Shown: one piece after another, positions 1 to 9,241 of the stretch | How the letters are laid out: each line of letters opens with the position of its first letter | How positions within the stretch are numbered: the first letter of the stretch is position 1 | NCBI GenBank assembly: GCA_044507065.1 | Contig: JBIQJY010000006.1 | Location: 38,792 to 102,791, forward strand | Direction: 5' to 3' | DNA from: SCN-69-37 sp044507065 | Lineage (GTDB): Bacteria > Acidobacteriota > Vicinamibacteria > Vicinamibacterales > SCN-69-37 | Length of the DNA: 64,000 nt | Position numbers and translations under genes: made by a program | The notes under the pieces: model-generated | The model's database searches: none | Seen by the model: the letters and a program-made list of their open reading frames with translations, nothing else | Told to the model about the DNA's origin: nothing

Positions 1-625
1 GCCACCGACACCCGTGGCCATCGTCTCGCTCGGACCCCTGCCCGCCGCACCGCAGAATCTCGCGCTCACGCATGACGCGACGACGGTGCGCGTGACATGG
101 GACGGCGCCGACGCGGGCCATGCGTTTCGCGCGTATCGCGTGTCGGCCAGCCCGACGGCGGCGCCCGAACTGCTGACGCCGGCCCCCCTCGCGGCGCCCG
201 GACTGGAAATCCCCGTCGAGTTCGCACGGGAGGTCTGCGTCGTCGTGCAGTCGCTGGAGGTGGCCGGTGCGGTGACAATCGCGGGTGCCACGACAGCACC
301 GGTGTGCCTTACACCGGTCGACCAGTACCCGCCGCCATCCCCGACAGGCGTGCGCGTCGTCCAGGAGGGGCAGGCGGTGACGGTCATATGGACGGCCGTT
401 GACGCGTCCGATCTGACTGGCTATGTGGTGCTGCGCGGCTCCGGAACGGATGCACCGCTGACGCCGCTGATGCGGGATCCCGTGCGGGAAACCACCTATC
501 GCGACGCGACGGTCGAGCCGGGGGGCACCTACACCTACGCCGTCTACGCGGTCGACTCGGCTCCGTCTCCCAACGCCAGCGCGCTGTCGGAACCGGAGAC
601 CATCACGGTGCGCCAGGCGCCCTGA
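1..625 (+). CDS. Fibronectin type III domain protein, C-terminal part (5' truncated by window)
   Basis: The reading frame is open to the left edge (frame from base 2), so the GTG at 14 is probably not the true start. About 200 residues are visible. Two fibronectin type III-like segments can be read, roughly residues 5-95 and 103-200, each with an aromatic strand pattern (VRVTWDG; VTVIWTAVDASDLTGYVVLRG) and ending in a Y-A-V-Y-A-V-D strand. Such domains are non-catalytic binding or spacer modules of exported proteins. The signal peptide or lipobox would lie outside the window. The gene ends in TGA, followed by about 150 bases before the aldolase gene. Confidence 0.7.
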   Translation, partial: PPTPVAIVSLGPLPAAPQNLALTHDATTVRVTWDGADAGHAFRAYRVSASPTAAPELLTPAPLAAPGLEIPVEFAREVCVVVQSLEVAGAVTIAGATTAPVCLTPVDQYPPPSPTGVRVVQEGQAVTVIWTAVDASDLTGYVVLRGSGTDAPLTPLMRDPVRETTYRDATVEPGGTYTYAVYAVDSAPSPNASALSEPETITVRQAP

Positions 626-777
626 CGTGAGTTCCAGCGCCGGTCGACGTATGATCGGTACGATCGACGGTCGTTCGACGCCGCCTCTTTCGACCGGGCG
701 GCGCCACCATCGGGGATGCGCGCCGCGGCTGCGGGACACGCGGTCTTCCGGGCGCGCAGGAGAAACTCGAGGCACCC

Positions 778-1431
778 ATGAAACTGTTCATTGATTCCGG
801 CAACCTGCGCGACATCGAATCACTGGTGCCGCTTGGCATTATCGATGGCGTCACCACCAATCCGTCGCTCATGGCGAAGGAGGGGGGCGACCCGAAGGCC
901 ATCATCCAGAAGATCTGCGACATCGTGCAGGGACCTGTCAGCGCCGAAGTCGTCGCGACCGACGCGGACGGCATGATTGCGGAAGGGCGCGAACTGGCGA
1001 AGATCGACAAGCACGTCGTCGTCAAGGTGCCCTTCACCCGCGACGGTGTGCGCGCGACGCGCGTGCTCGCGTCCGAGGGCCACCGCGTGAATGTCACGCT
1101 CATCTTCTCGCCGACGCAGGCCTTGCTGGCGGCCAAGGTTGGCGCGGCATATGTCAGCCCGTTTGTCGGCCGGCTCGACGACATTGCGACCGACGGTATG
1201 GGCCTCATCCGCAATATCGTCGAGATCTTCGATCAGTACGAGTTCACGACCGAGATTCTCGTCGCCAGCGTGCGCCATCCGATCCACATCGTCGAGGCGG
1301 CCCGGATGGGCGCCGACGTCTGCACGTGCCCGGTGTCTGTCATCGAAGCGTGTTTCAAGCACCCGCTCACCGACATCGGTCTGGCGAAGTTCCTGCAGGA
1401 CTGGGAAAAGGCGCAAGCGGCCCGAGCCTGA
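778..1431 (+). CDS. fsa: Transaldolase-like fructose-6-phosphate aldolase (TalC/FSA family)
   Basis: 217 aa, the usual length of the short TalC/FSA transaldolase family (TIM barrel). The Schiff-base lysine is K83 in the strand HVVVKVPFT, and the N-terminal MKLFIDSGNLRDI and GVTTNPSLMAKEG motifs are typical of the family. It would interconvert fructose-6-phosphate with dihydroxyacetone and glyceraldehyde-3-phosphate, or act as a transaldolase linking glycolysis and the pentose phosphate pathway; sequence alone does not separate the two. An AGGAG sits about 12 bases before the ATG. Its TGA overlaps the ATG of the carboxyltransferase by one base, so the two are probably co-transcribed. Confidence 0.9.
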   Translation: MKLFIDSGNLRDIESLVPLGIIDGVTTNPSLMAKEGGDPKAIIQKICDIVQGPVSAEVVATDADGMIAEGRELAKIDKHVVVKVPFTRDGVRATRVLASEGHRVNVTLIFSPTQALLAAKVGAAYVSPFVGRLDDIATDGMGLIRNIVEIFDQYEFTTEILVASVRHPIHIVEAARMGADVCTCPVSVIEACFKHPLTDIGLAKFLQDWEKAQAARA

Positions 1432-2972
1432 TGGATCCGGCCGAACGGCTCGCCGAACTCGAGCAACTGGCCCGGCAGGGTGGGGGCGAGGCGCGCCGCC
1501 GTCGGCAGCACGACGCCGGCAAGCTGACGGCGCGCGAGCGCATCGATCTGCTGTTCGATCCTGACAGCTTCGAGGAGATCGATCGGTTCGTCACGCATCG
1601 ATGCCGGGACTTCGGCATGGATGCCGAACTGATTCCGGGTGATGGCGTGGTCGCCGGGCATGGCCGCGTCGACGGCCGCCCGGTCTACGCCTTCGCGCAG
1701 GACTTCACGGTCTTCGGCGGGTCGCTCTCCGAGACCAACGCCGCGAAGATCGTCAAGATCATGGACCTTGCGGTGCGGATGGGCGCGCCCATCGTCGGCC
1801 TCAACGATTCGGGCGGCGCGCGCATCCAGGAAGGTGTCGCCTCGCTCGGTGGCTACGCCGACATCTTCCTCCGCAATACCCTCAGCTCGGGCGTCGTGCC
1901 GCAGCTGTCGGCCATCATGGGGCCGTGCGCGGGCGGTGCCGTGTACTCGCCAGCCATCACCGACTTCACGGTGATGGTCGAAGGGTCGAGCTACATGTTC
2001 GTGACGGGGCCGGACGTCATCCGGACCGTCACGCACGAGGACGTCACCAAGGAACAGCTCGGCGGCGCGATGACGCACAACGCCACCAGCGGCGTTGCGC
2101 AGTTCGCCGTGCCGGACGATCGCGCCTGCCTGCAGCTGCTGCGCGAGCTGCTGGGCTACCTGCCCTCGAACAACCTCGACGACCCGCCCTTCGGACCGAC
2201 CGACGACCCGATCGGCCGCGAAGACCCCGCGCTCGATGATCTCGTCCCTCGGCAATCGAATCAGCCCTACGACATGCTCCAGCTGATTCACGCCGTCGTC
2301 GACGATGGGCGATTCCTGGAAGTGCACCGGCACTTCGCGCGCAATATCGTCGTGGGGTTCGCCCGGCTCGGGGGGCGGTCGGTGGGCATCGTCGCCAACC
2401 AGCCGGCCGTGCTCGCCGGGTGCCTGGACATCGACGCCTCCGAGAAGGCGGCGCGATTCGTGCGATTCTGTGACGCGTTCAACATCCCACTCGTCACGTT
2501 CGAGGACGTGCCCGGCTTTTTGCCCGGGGTCGCGCAGGAGCACGGCGGCATCATTCGCGCCGGCGCCAAGTTGCTCTACGCCTTTGCCGAGGCAACGGTC
2601 CCGAAGATCACGGTCATCACGCGGAAGGCCTACGGCGGCGCGTACTGCGTGATGGCCAGCAAGCATCTGCGGACTGACTTCAACTACGCGTATCCGACGG
2701 CTGAAATCGCGGTGATGGGGCCGGAAGGCGCGGTCAACGTCCTGTACCGGCGGGAACTGGCGGCCGCCGCCGACCCGGCCGCCGAGCGGGCGCGGCTCGT
2801 CGCCGACTTTCGCGACAAGCTGGCCAACCCCTTCGTCGCCGCGGCCCGCGGGTTCGTCGACGCGATCATCCGGCCGCGCACCACACGGGCGACGCTCATT
2901 GCCGCGCTCGGGCGCAGCGCCAACAAACGCGAGCGCATGCCGGCGCGCCGCCACGGCAACATTCCGCTGTAG
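1431..2972 (+). CDS. Acyl-CoA carboxylase carboxyltransferase subunit (propionyl-/methylmalonyl-CoA type)
   Basis: 513 aa, the length of the PccB/MmdA carboxyltransferase family with two crotonase-fold halves. Visible marks are GDGVVAGHG, the oxyanion-hole stretch DSGGARIQEG near residue 128, GGAVYSPAITDF, the second-half AYGGAYCVMASK, and a C-terminal RHGNIPL typical of the family. It transfers carboxyl groups from carboxybiotin to an acyl-CoA, most likely propionyl-CoA, giving methylmalonyl-CoA. The start is ATG 1431, overlapping the preceding stop. Genes for biotin carboxylase and biotin carrier follow, making a complete three-subunit enzyme. Substrate (acetyl-, propionyl- or methylcrotonyl-CoA, or a decarboxylase) cannot be fixed from sequence. 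Confidence 0.9.
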   Translation: MDPAERLAELEQLARQGGGEARRRRQHDAGKLTARERIDLLFDPDSFEEIDRFVTHRCRDFGMDAELIPGDGVVAGHGRVDGRPVYAFAQDFTVFGGSLSETNAAKIVKIMDLAVRMGAPIVGLNDSGGARIQEGVASLGGYADIFLRNTLSSGVVPQLSAIMGPCAGGAVYSPAITDFTVMVEGSSYMFVTGPDVIRTVTHEDVTKEQLGGAMTHNATSGVAQFAVPDDRACLQLLRELLGYLPSNNLDDPPFGPTDDPIGREDPALDDLVPRQSNQPYDMLQLIHAVVDDGRFLEVHRHFARNIVVGFARLGGRSVGIVANQPAVLAGCLDIDASEKAARFVRFCDAFNIPLVTFEDVPGFLPGVAQEHGGIIRAGAKLLYAFAEATVPKITVITRKAYGGAYCVMASKHLRTDFNYAYPTAEIAVMGPEGAVNVLYRRELAAAADPAAERARLVADFRDKLANPFVAAARGFVDAIIRPRTTRATLIAALGRSANKRERMPARRHGNIPL

Positions 2973-3016
2973 CGCGTGATCCGGTTCCTTCCGGGCGCCG
3001 CGACGCATATCGACAC

Positions 3017-4524
<1,508 letters not shown>

Positions 4525-4528
<4 letters not shown>

Positions 4529-5049
4529 CACTCGACATCGAGATCGGCGGGCGGTTGTACCGGGCGTCTGTCACCCGTGCCGGGCGCACCGATGGCAGGC
4601 TCGAGGTGACGCTGCAGGCGCACGATGATCCGGAGCCGTCGCCCCCGATGCTCCTCGACGTGCGGGAAACCGACGTGGGCCTGTCGCTGGTCGACGCCGA
4701 TGGGCGCGTGATCGATGCCGCCCTCGCCGAGCGCGCACGTGGTGAGTGGCTCGTCCAGCTGCCTCATGTCGACGTCGTGGCGCGCCTCGACGGGCGGCGG
4801 GCGCACGGCGGCGGCGGAGAGGTTCAGGGCACAGGTCCGTACCGGCTGTCGGCTCCAATGCCGGGCCGCATCGTTCGCGTCCTCGTGCGGCCCGGCGACG
4901 AGGTGACCGTCGGGCAATCGCTGGTCGTCATCGAAGCCATGAAGATGGAAAACGCACTGACGGCGCAGCGCGGCGGCGTCGTGGCGGAGGTCGCCGTGGC
5001 CGAGGGCGCGTCAGTCGAGTCCGGCCGCCTGCTGGTCACCCTGGAATAA
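4525..5049 (+). CDS. Biotin carboxyl carrier protein of acyl-CoA carboxylase
   Basis: 174 aa. The last 75 residues form a biotinyl/lipoyl domain (LSAPMPGRIVRVLV) with the biotin-acceptor motif EAMKMEN; K140 is the predicted biotinylated lysine. The first 95 residues look like the spacer domain found in stand-alone acyl-CoA carboxylase carriers. The start at ATG 4525 shares ATGA with the biotin carboxylase stop, implying translational coupling. It carries carboxybiotin between the biotin carboxylase and the carboxyltransferase encoded upstream. Confidence 0.92.
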
Positions 5050-5093
5050 GGGCTGCGGAAGCCCTGTACGGCCGGCCTCGCCCGGCGCCCTAC

Positions 5094-5099
5094 GATAAA
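5094..5099 (+). promoter_or_regulatory. Candidate -10 box (GATAAA) close to the tamB-like start
   Basis: GATAAA ends eight bases before the GTG start at 5108 and no Shine-Dalgarno sequence lies between them. This fits a leaderless or near-leaderless transcript, as at several other genes here. The hexamer matches TATAAT at only four positions and there is no clear -35. Confidence 0.35.
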
Positions 5100-5107
5100 G
5101 TGAACCC

Positions 5108-8100
5108 GTGAGCGAAGCGCCACCTCCGCCCGAGGATACCGCCGTCGAGGCGCAGGGGACCGATCGGTCGGCGCGGCGGCGTCGGCACGTCATCCTGCGC
5201 TGGATGCGGCGTGCGCTCGCCGTCGTGGTGGCGATCACGGCCGCCGTCGTGGTGTCGTTCTTCACGATGGACCTCGGCCGGTTTCCGCAGATCAAGCGGA
5301 TGGCAGAAGAGCAGGGAAGCCGCTTCCTCGACCGCCCGCTCCACATCGGCCGCATTTCCGCCCGCATCACGCCAGGCGCCTTCACCATCGAAGACATCGT
5401 CATCGAAGGACGGACGCCGCAGGATCGTCCGTTCATGACGATCGATCGGGTACGCGTCAACGTGCCCTGGTGGACGATCTTCCGTCGTGAAGTCCACCTG
5501 AACCTGCGACTCGACGGGTGGGCAATGGTCGTCGAGTCGTGGGACGGCGGCCACAACGTGCCGCGCCTCACGGGGCCGCCGCGGCCGCCACGTACCGGGC
5601 CGCGCACGTTCACGACCACCGTCGACTACGCGTTTGCCCACGGAGGCCACTTCATCTACGAGGACCACGCCACGCCGTGGAGCGTGGTGGCCCCGAACCT
5701 GACCTTCGACTTCGCGCGCGCAACGGCGCTGCAGGAATACGTGGGTCGCGTGGGGTTCAAGGGCGGTGTCGTCCAGATCCAGGACTACCAGCCGATGGCC
5801 ACCGATCTCGAGGCCCGGTTCGCGCTCGACGGATCCATCGTGCGCCTGCGCCACATCGACCTGATCGCCGATGGGAGCGTGTCCCAGGTCAATGGCATGG
5901 TGGACATGAGCCAGTGGCCCAACCAGATCTACAACGTCACGTCCCGCGTGGATTTCGCGCGCATGAAGGAGCTGTTCTTCACGCGGGAAACGTGGCGCCT
6001 TGCCGGCGAAAGCGCCTTTGTCGGCCAGTTCGCGCTGGGGCGGGACGGCGTGCGCGACCTGACGGGCCGCTTCACGAGCGACGCCGCCGTGGTCAACGAC
6101 CTGGCCTTCACGAACCTCGACGGCACGCTGACGTGGAAGCCCGAATTGTTCGCCGTGACGCATGCCGAGGCCGATCTGATGGGCGGCCGCACGACGTTCA
6201 CCTATTCGTTGTCGCCGCTCGGCACGCCCAACCCGGCCACGGCGAGTTTCGACGCCTCATACGCCGGCGTCGAGCTGTTCGAGCTCGATCGGCTGATGGG
6301 ACTGCGTGGCCTGCGACTGGCGGGCACGGCCGACGGCACGCTGTCTCTGGCCTGGCCGAACGGGAGCATGTCGTCGGGCCGGCGCGGCTCCGGCCGCACC
6401 AGCATCACGCCGCTGCCCGGCACGCCCCCACTCGCGCCGGAAGGTTTGCCCGACGTGCCGCTGGTTGCGGCGTTCGAGCCCCAGCCGTTCGATTCGAGTC
6501 CGCGCAGTACGCCGCTCGCCATCGGCGCCAGTCTCGAGTACACGTTCGAACCTGGCGGCATCACGTTCGCCGACAGCCGAGTCGCGACGTCGCACTCGAA
6601 TATCGCGTTCTCCGGCCGCATGGCGCCGGATGGCTCCAACGTGTTTCCCTTCCATGTCACGAGCCACGACTGGCAGGAAAGCGACCGGTTGCTGGCGGCC
6701 ATCATGACCGCGGTCTCCGGGCCCACGCGCGCCATCGAGGTGGGCGGCCGGGGCAGGTTCGACGGCGTGATGACCGGGGCGTTCTCGTCTCCGCGCATCG
6801 AGGGCCACTTCGATGGCGAGTCCATGCGCGTGTGGGACGTGACCTGGGGCACGGCGACGGCCGACCTCGTCATCGAGCGCGGATACGTCGACATCACCAA
6901 CAGTCACATCACGCGAGACGGTGGGACGATCACTTCGGACGGACGGTTCGCCCTCGGCTTCCGCAATGACGACGCCGAGGAGATTCGCGCACACGTGCGA
7001 CTGACTGGCTGGCCGGTCTCCGATCTTCGACACGCCTTCGGTCTCGACGACTGGTCGATGGACGGCACCATTGGCGAAACCGACCTGGATCTCAGCGGGC
7101 AGTATCGGAACATGTTCGGCTCCGGATCCATCCGGATCGACGATGGGCGGGCGTGGGGCGAACGATTCGAGGTCGCCACGGCCGACCTCGAACTCGAGGG
7201 GACCGGCATGCGTGTCCATCGCCTCGAGATCCAGAAGGGACCGGGCCGCGTTTCCGGCGCGGCCCACGTGGGCTGGGACGGTACCTACGCGTTCAATGCG
7301 GAAGGAGTCGGCGTGGCGGTCGAGAGCCTCGACAATTTCCGCCTCGAGGAGACGCCGCTCACCGGGCGCCTGCGTTTCCGTGCGACCGGGGCCGGGGAGT
7401 TCGAATCGCCCACTTATTCGTTCGATGCCTCGATCGGCGACCTGTTCGTCGGCGACGAGGGGATTGGAGCGGTCACCGGACGGGTGGCAATTGCCAATGA
7501 GACGATGACGATCGAGCGGCTCGTCGCCGCGTCCAGCCGCCTGCAGGTCGTCGGCACCGGTACCATCGGCTTCGACGAACGTTACACGTCGGACCTGCGC
7601 CTGCGGTTTCAGGAAACCGCCCTCGACCCGTACCTCAAGTTCGCGATGACCACCGACATTTCGCCGTACACGCGCGCGGTTGTCGGAGGCACGCTGTCGG
7701 TGGCGGGCCCACTGGCCGAACCGCTCGAGCTGACGGTCGATACGGTGGTCGACGAGGCGACGCTCACCCTGTACGACTACGACCTGACCAACAACGGACC
7801 CATTCACCTGCGGTTCGCCGACGGGCGTCTGGGCATCGAGTCGCTGGAGCTGCGCGGCAGCGATACGAACCTCTCGCTCGGCGGATCGGCAGATGCACGC
7901 GGGAGGACGTTCGACCTGGCCGCCTCGGGCGACGCGAGCCTCTCGATCCTGCAGCTCTTCTTCCAGGGACTGACGTCAACCGGCGCCGCGCGTCTCAACG
8001 CGCGATTGTCGGGCCCCTTCGATGCGCCGCGTCTCACCGGCGAGGCGACGGTCGCCGACGGCCGGTTGCGCCCGCTCGAGTCGCCCCACAGCCTCGAGGC

Positions 8101-9241
8101 GCTCAACGGGCGCATCACGTTCGGTGCCAACGCCGTCAACCTCGAGCGGATGACGGGGCGCATCGGCAGCGGTGACGTGACGTTCGGCGGCAGCATTGCG
8201 CTCGACGGCTACGCCGTCTCGGAGTTCAACCTCACCGCGCGCGGACGGTCGATGCGCCTTCGGTATCCGGAGGGCTTCAACTCCACGGTCGACATGAATC
8301 TGCTGCTCACCGGCCCGCTCCACGCGCCGGTGGCCACCGGCACGATCGACGTGTTGCGCGTGGCGTTCGCCGGTACGACACAGGGCAGCGGCCTGTTCGG
8401 CCTGCCCACCGGAGGCAGCACGTCGTCGGTCGGCTCGCCGTCGCTCGCCCCGGCGAGCCAGGGGACCGGCCTGGCGCTCGATATCCAGGTCGTTGCGCCG
8501 CGCATGCCGTTCATCAACAACAACGATGCGCGGATCGAAGGCACCGCCGACCTGCGGGTGCGCGGCACGTTCGATGCGCCCACGATCGACGGCCGTATCG
8601 ATATCGTGGGCGGCGAGGTGGTCTTCAACGGCAATCGGTTCTACCTGCGCGAAGGCGGCGTGAACTTCCTGCCCAACCAGGCCGATCCCGTCTTCGACCT
8701 GGCGGCCGAGACGCGCGTGCGCGCCGCGGGGCAGACGTTCACCGTGAACGTCACGGCGGGCGGCACGCTGGGCAGTGCGAGCGTGCAGGTGCAGTCGGAC
8801 CCGTGGCTGCCCGAAAGCGACGTCTACTCCCTGCTGATGGGCGGCATCCCCGATCTCGGGATGGCCGAGGAGCGCTCGCTGCGAGCCACGCAGGAGATGC
8901 AGCAGCAGATGCTGCAGACGGTTGGCGCCGCGCTGCTGGCCCAGCCGATCACCTCGCGGGTCGGCAACGTCGTCGAACGCACGGGCGCTGTCGATACCGT
9001 GCAGATTACGCCCGTGCTGCTCGGCGAGCAGGCGTTCCAGCAGGTGAATCCCATGGCCCGAATCACGTTCGGCAAACGGATTTCCCCGCGGGTATACCTC
9101 ACCTATTCGCGAACGCTGGGCGGGCTCGAGGAAGAGCTGATCATGCTCGAGTACGACCAGAACGACAGGTTGTCCTGGGTCCTTTCGCGCAACGAAGACC
9201 GGACGTTCGCGCTCGATTTCCGCATCCGGTACGTCTTCTGA
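5108..9241 (+). CDS. TamB-like translocation/assembly module protein (DUF490)
   Basis: 1377 aa, in the size range of TamB/AsmA-like bridge proteins. A basic N-terminus is followed by one membrane anchor (about residues 34-54, rich in A and V). A very long beta-repeat region (DG-, SG- and GT-containing strands) follows. The C-terminal DUF490-type domain ends in a terminal aromatic (RIRYVF), as expected for docking to an Omp85 barrel. It probably spans the periplasm and helps move lipids or outer-membrane proteins. The start is GTG 5108. Its TGA overlaps the ATG of the Omp85 gene by one base, matching the usual tamA/tamB partnership, though the gene order is reversed compared with E. coli. Confidence 0.85.
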   Translation: MSEAPPPPEDTAVEAQGTDRSARRRRHVILRWMRRALAVVVAITAAVVVSFFTMDLGRFPQIKRMAEEQGSRFLDRPLHIGRISARITPGAFTIEDIVIEGRTPQDRPFMTIDRVRVNVPWWTIFRREVHLNLRLDGWAMVVESWDGGHNVPRLTGPPRPPRTGPRTFTTTVDYAFAHGGHFIYEDHATPWSVVAPNLTFDFARATALQEYVGRVGFKGGVVQIQDYQPMATDLEARFALDGSIVRLRHIDLIADGSVSQVNGMVDMSQWPNQIYNVTSRVDFARMKELFFTRETWRLAGESAFVGQFALGRDGVRDLTGRFTSDAAVVNDLAFTNLDGTLTWKPELFAVTHAEADLMGGRTTFTYSLSPLGTPNPATASFDASYAGVELFELDRLMGLRGLRLAGTADGTLSLAWPNGSMSSGRRGSGRTSITPLPGTPPLAPEGLPDVPLVAAFEPQPFDSSPRSTPLAIGASLEYTFEPGGITFADSRVATSHSNIAFSGRMAPDGSNVFPFHVTSHDWQESDRLLAAIMTAVSGPTRAIEVGGRGRFDGVMTGAFSSPRIEGHFDGESMRVWDVTWGTATADLVIERGYVDITNSHITRDGGTITSDGRFALGFRNDDAEEIRAHVRLTGWPVSDLRHAFGLDDWSMDGTIGETDLDLSGQYRNMFGSGSIRIDDGRAWGERFEVATADLELEGTGMRVHRLEIQKGPGRVSGAAHVGWDGTYAFNAEGVGVAVESLDNFRLEETPLTGRLRFRATGAGEFESPTYSFDASIGDLFVGDEGIGAVTGRVAIANETMTIERLVAASSRLQVVGTGTIGFDERYTSDLRLRFQETALDPYLKFAMTTDISPYTRAVVGGTLSVAGPLAEPLELTVDTVVDEATLTLYDYDLTNNGPIHLRFADGRLGIESLELRGSDTNLSLGGSADARGRTFDLAASGDASLSILQLFFQGLTSTGAARLNARLSGPFDAPRLTGEATVADGRLRPLESPHSLEALNGRITFGANAVNLERMTGRIGSGDVTFGGSIALDGYAVSEFNLTARGRSMRLRYPEGFNSTVDMNLLLTGPLHAPVATGTIDVLRVAFAGTTQGSGLFGLPTGGSTSSVGSPSLAPASQGTGLALDIQVVAPRMPFINNNDARIEGTADLRVRGTFDAPTIDGRIDIVGGEVVFNGNRFYLREGGVNFLPNQADPVFDLAAETRVRAAGQTFTVNVTAGGTLGSASVQVQSDPWLPESDVYSLLMGGIPDLGMAEERSLRATQEMQQQMLQTVGAALLAQPITSRVGNVVERTGAVDTVQITPVLLGEQAFQQVNPMARITFGKRISPRVYLTYSRTLGGLEEELIMLEYDQNDRLSWVLSRNEDRTFALDFRIRYVF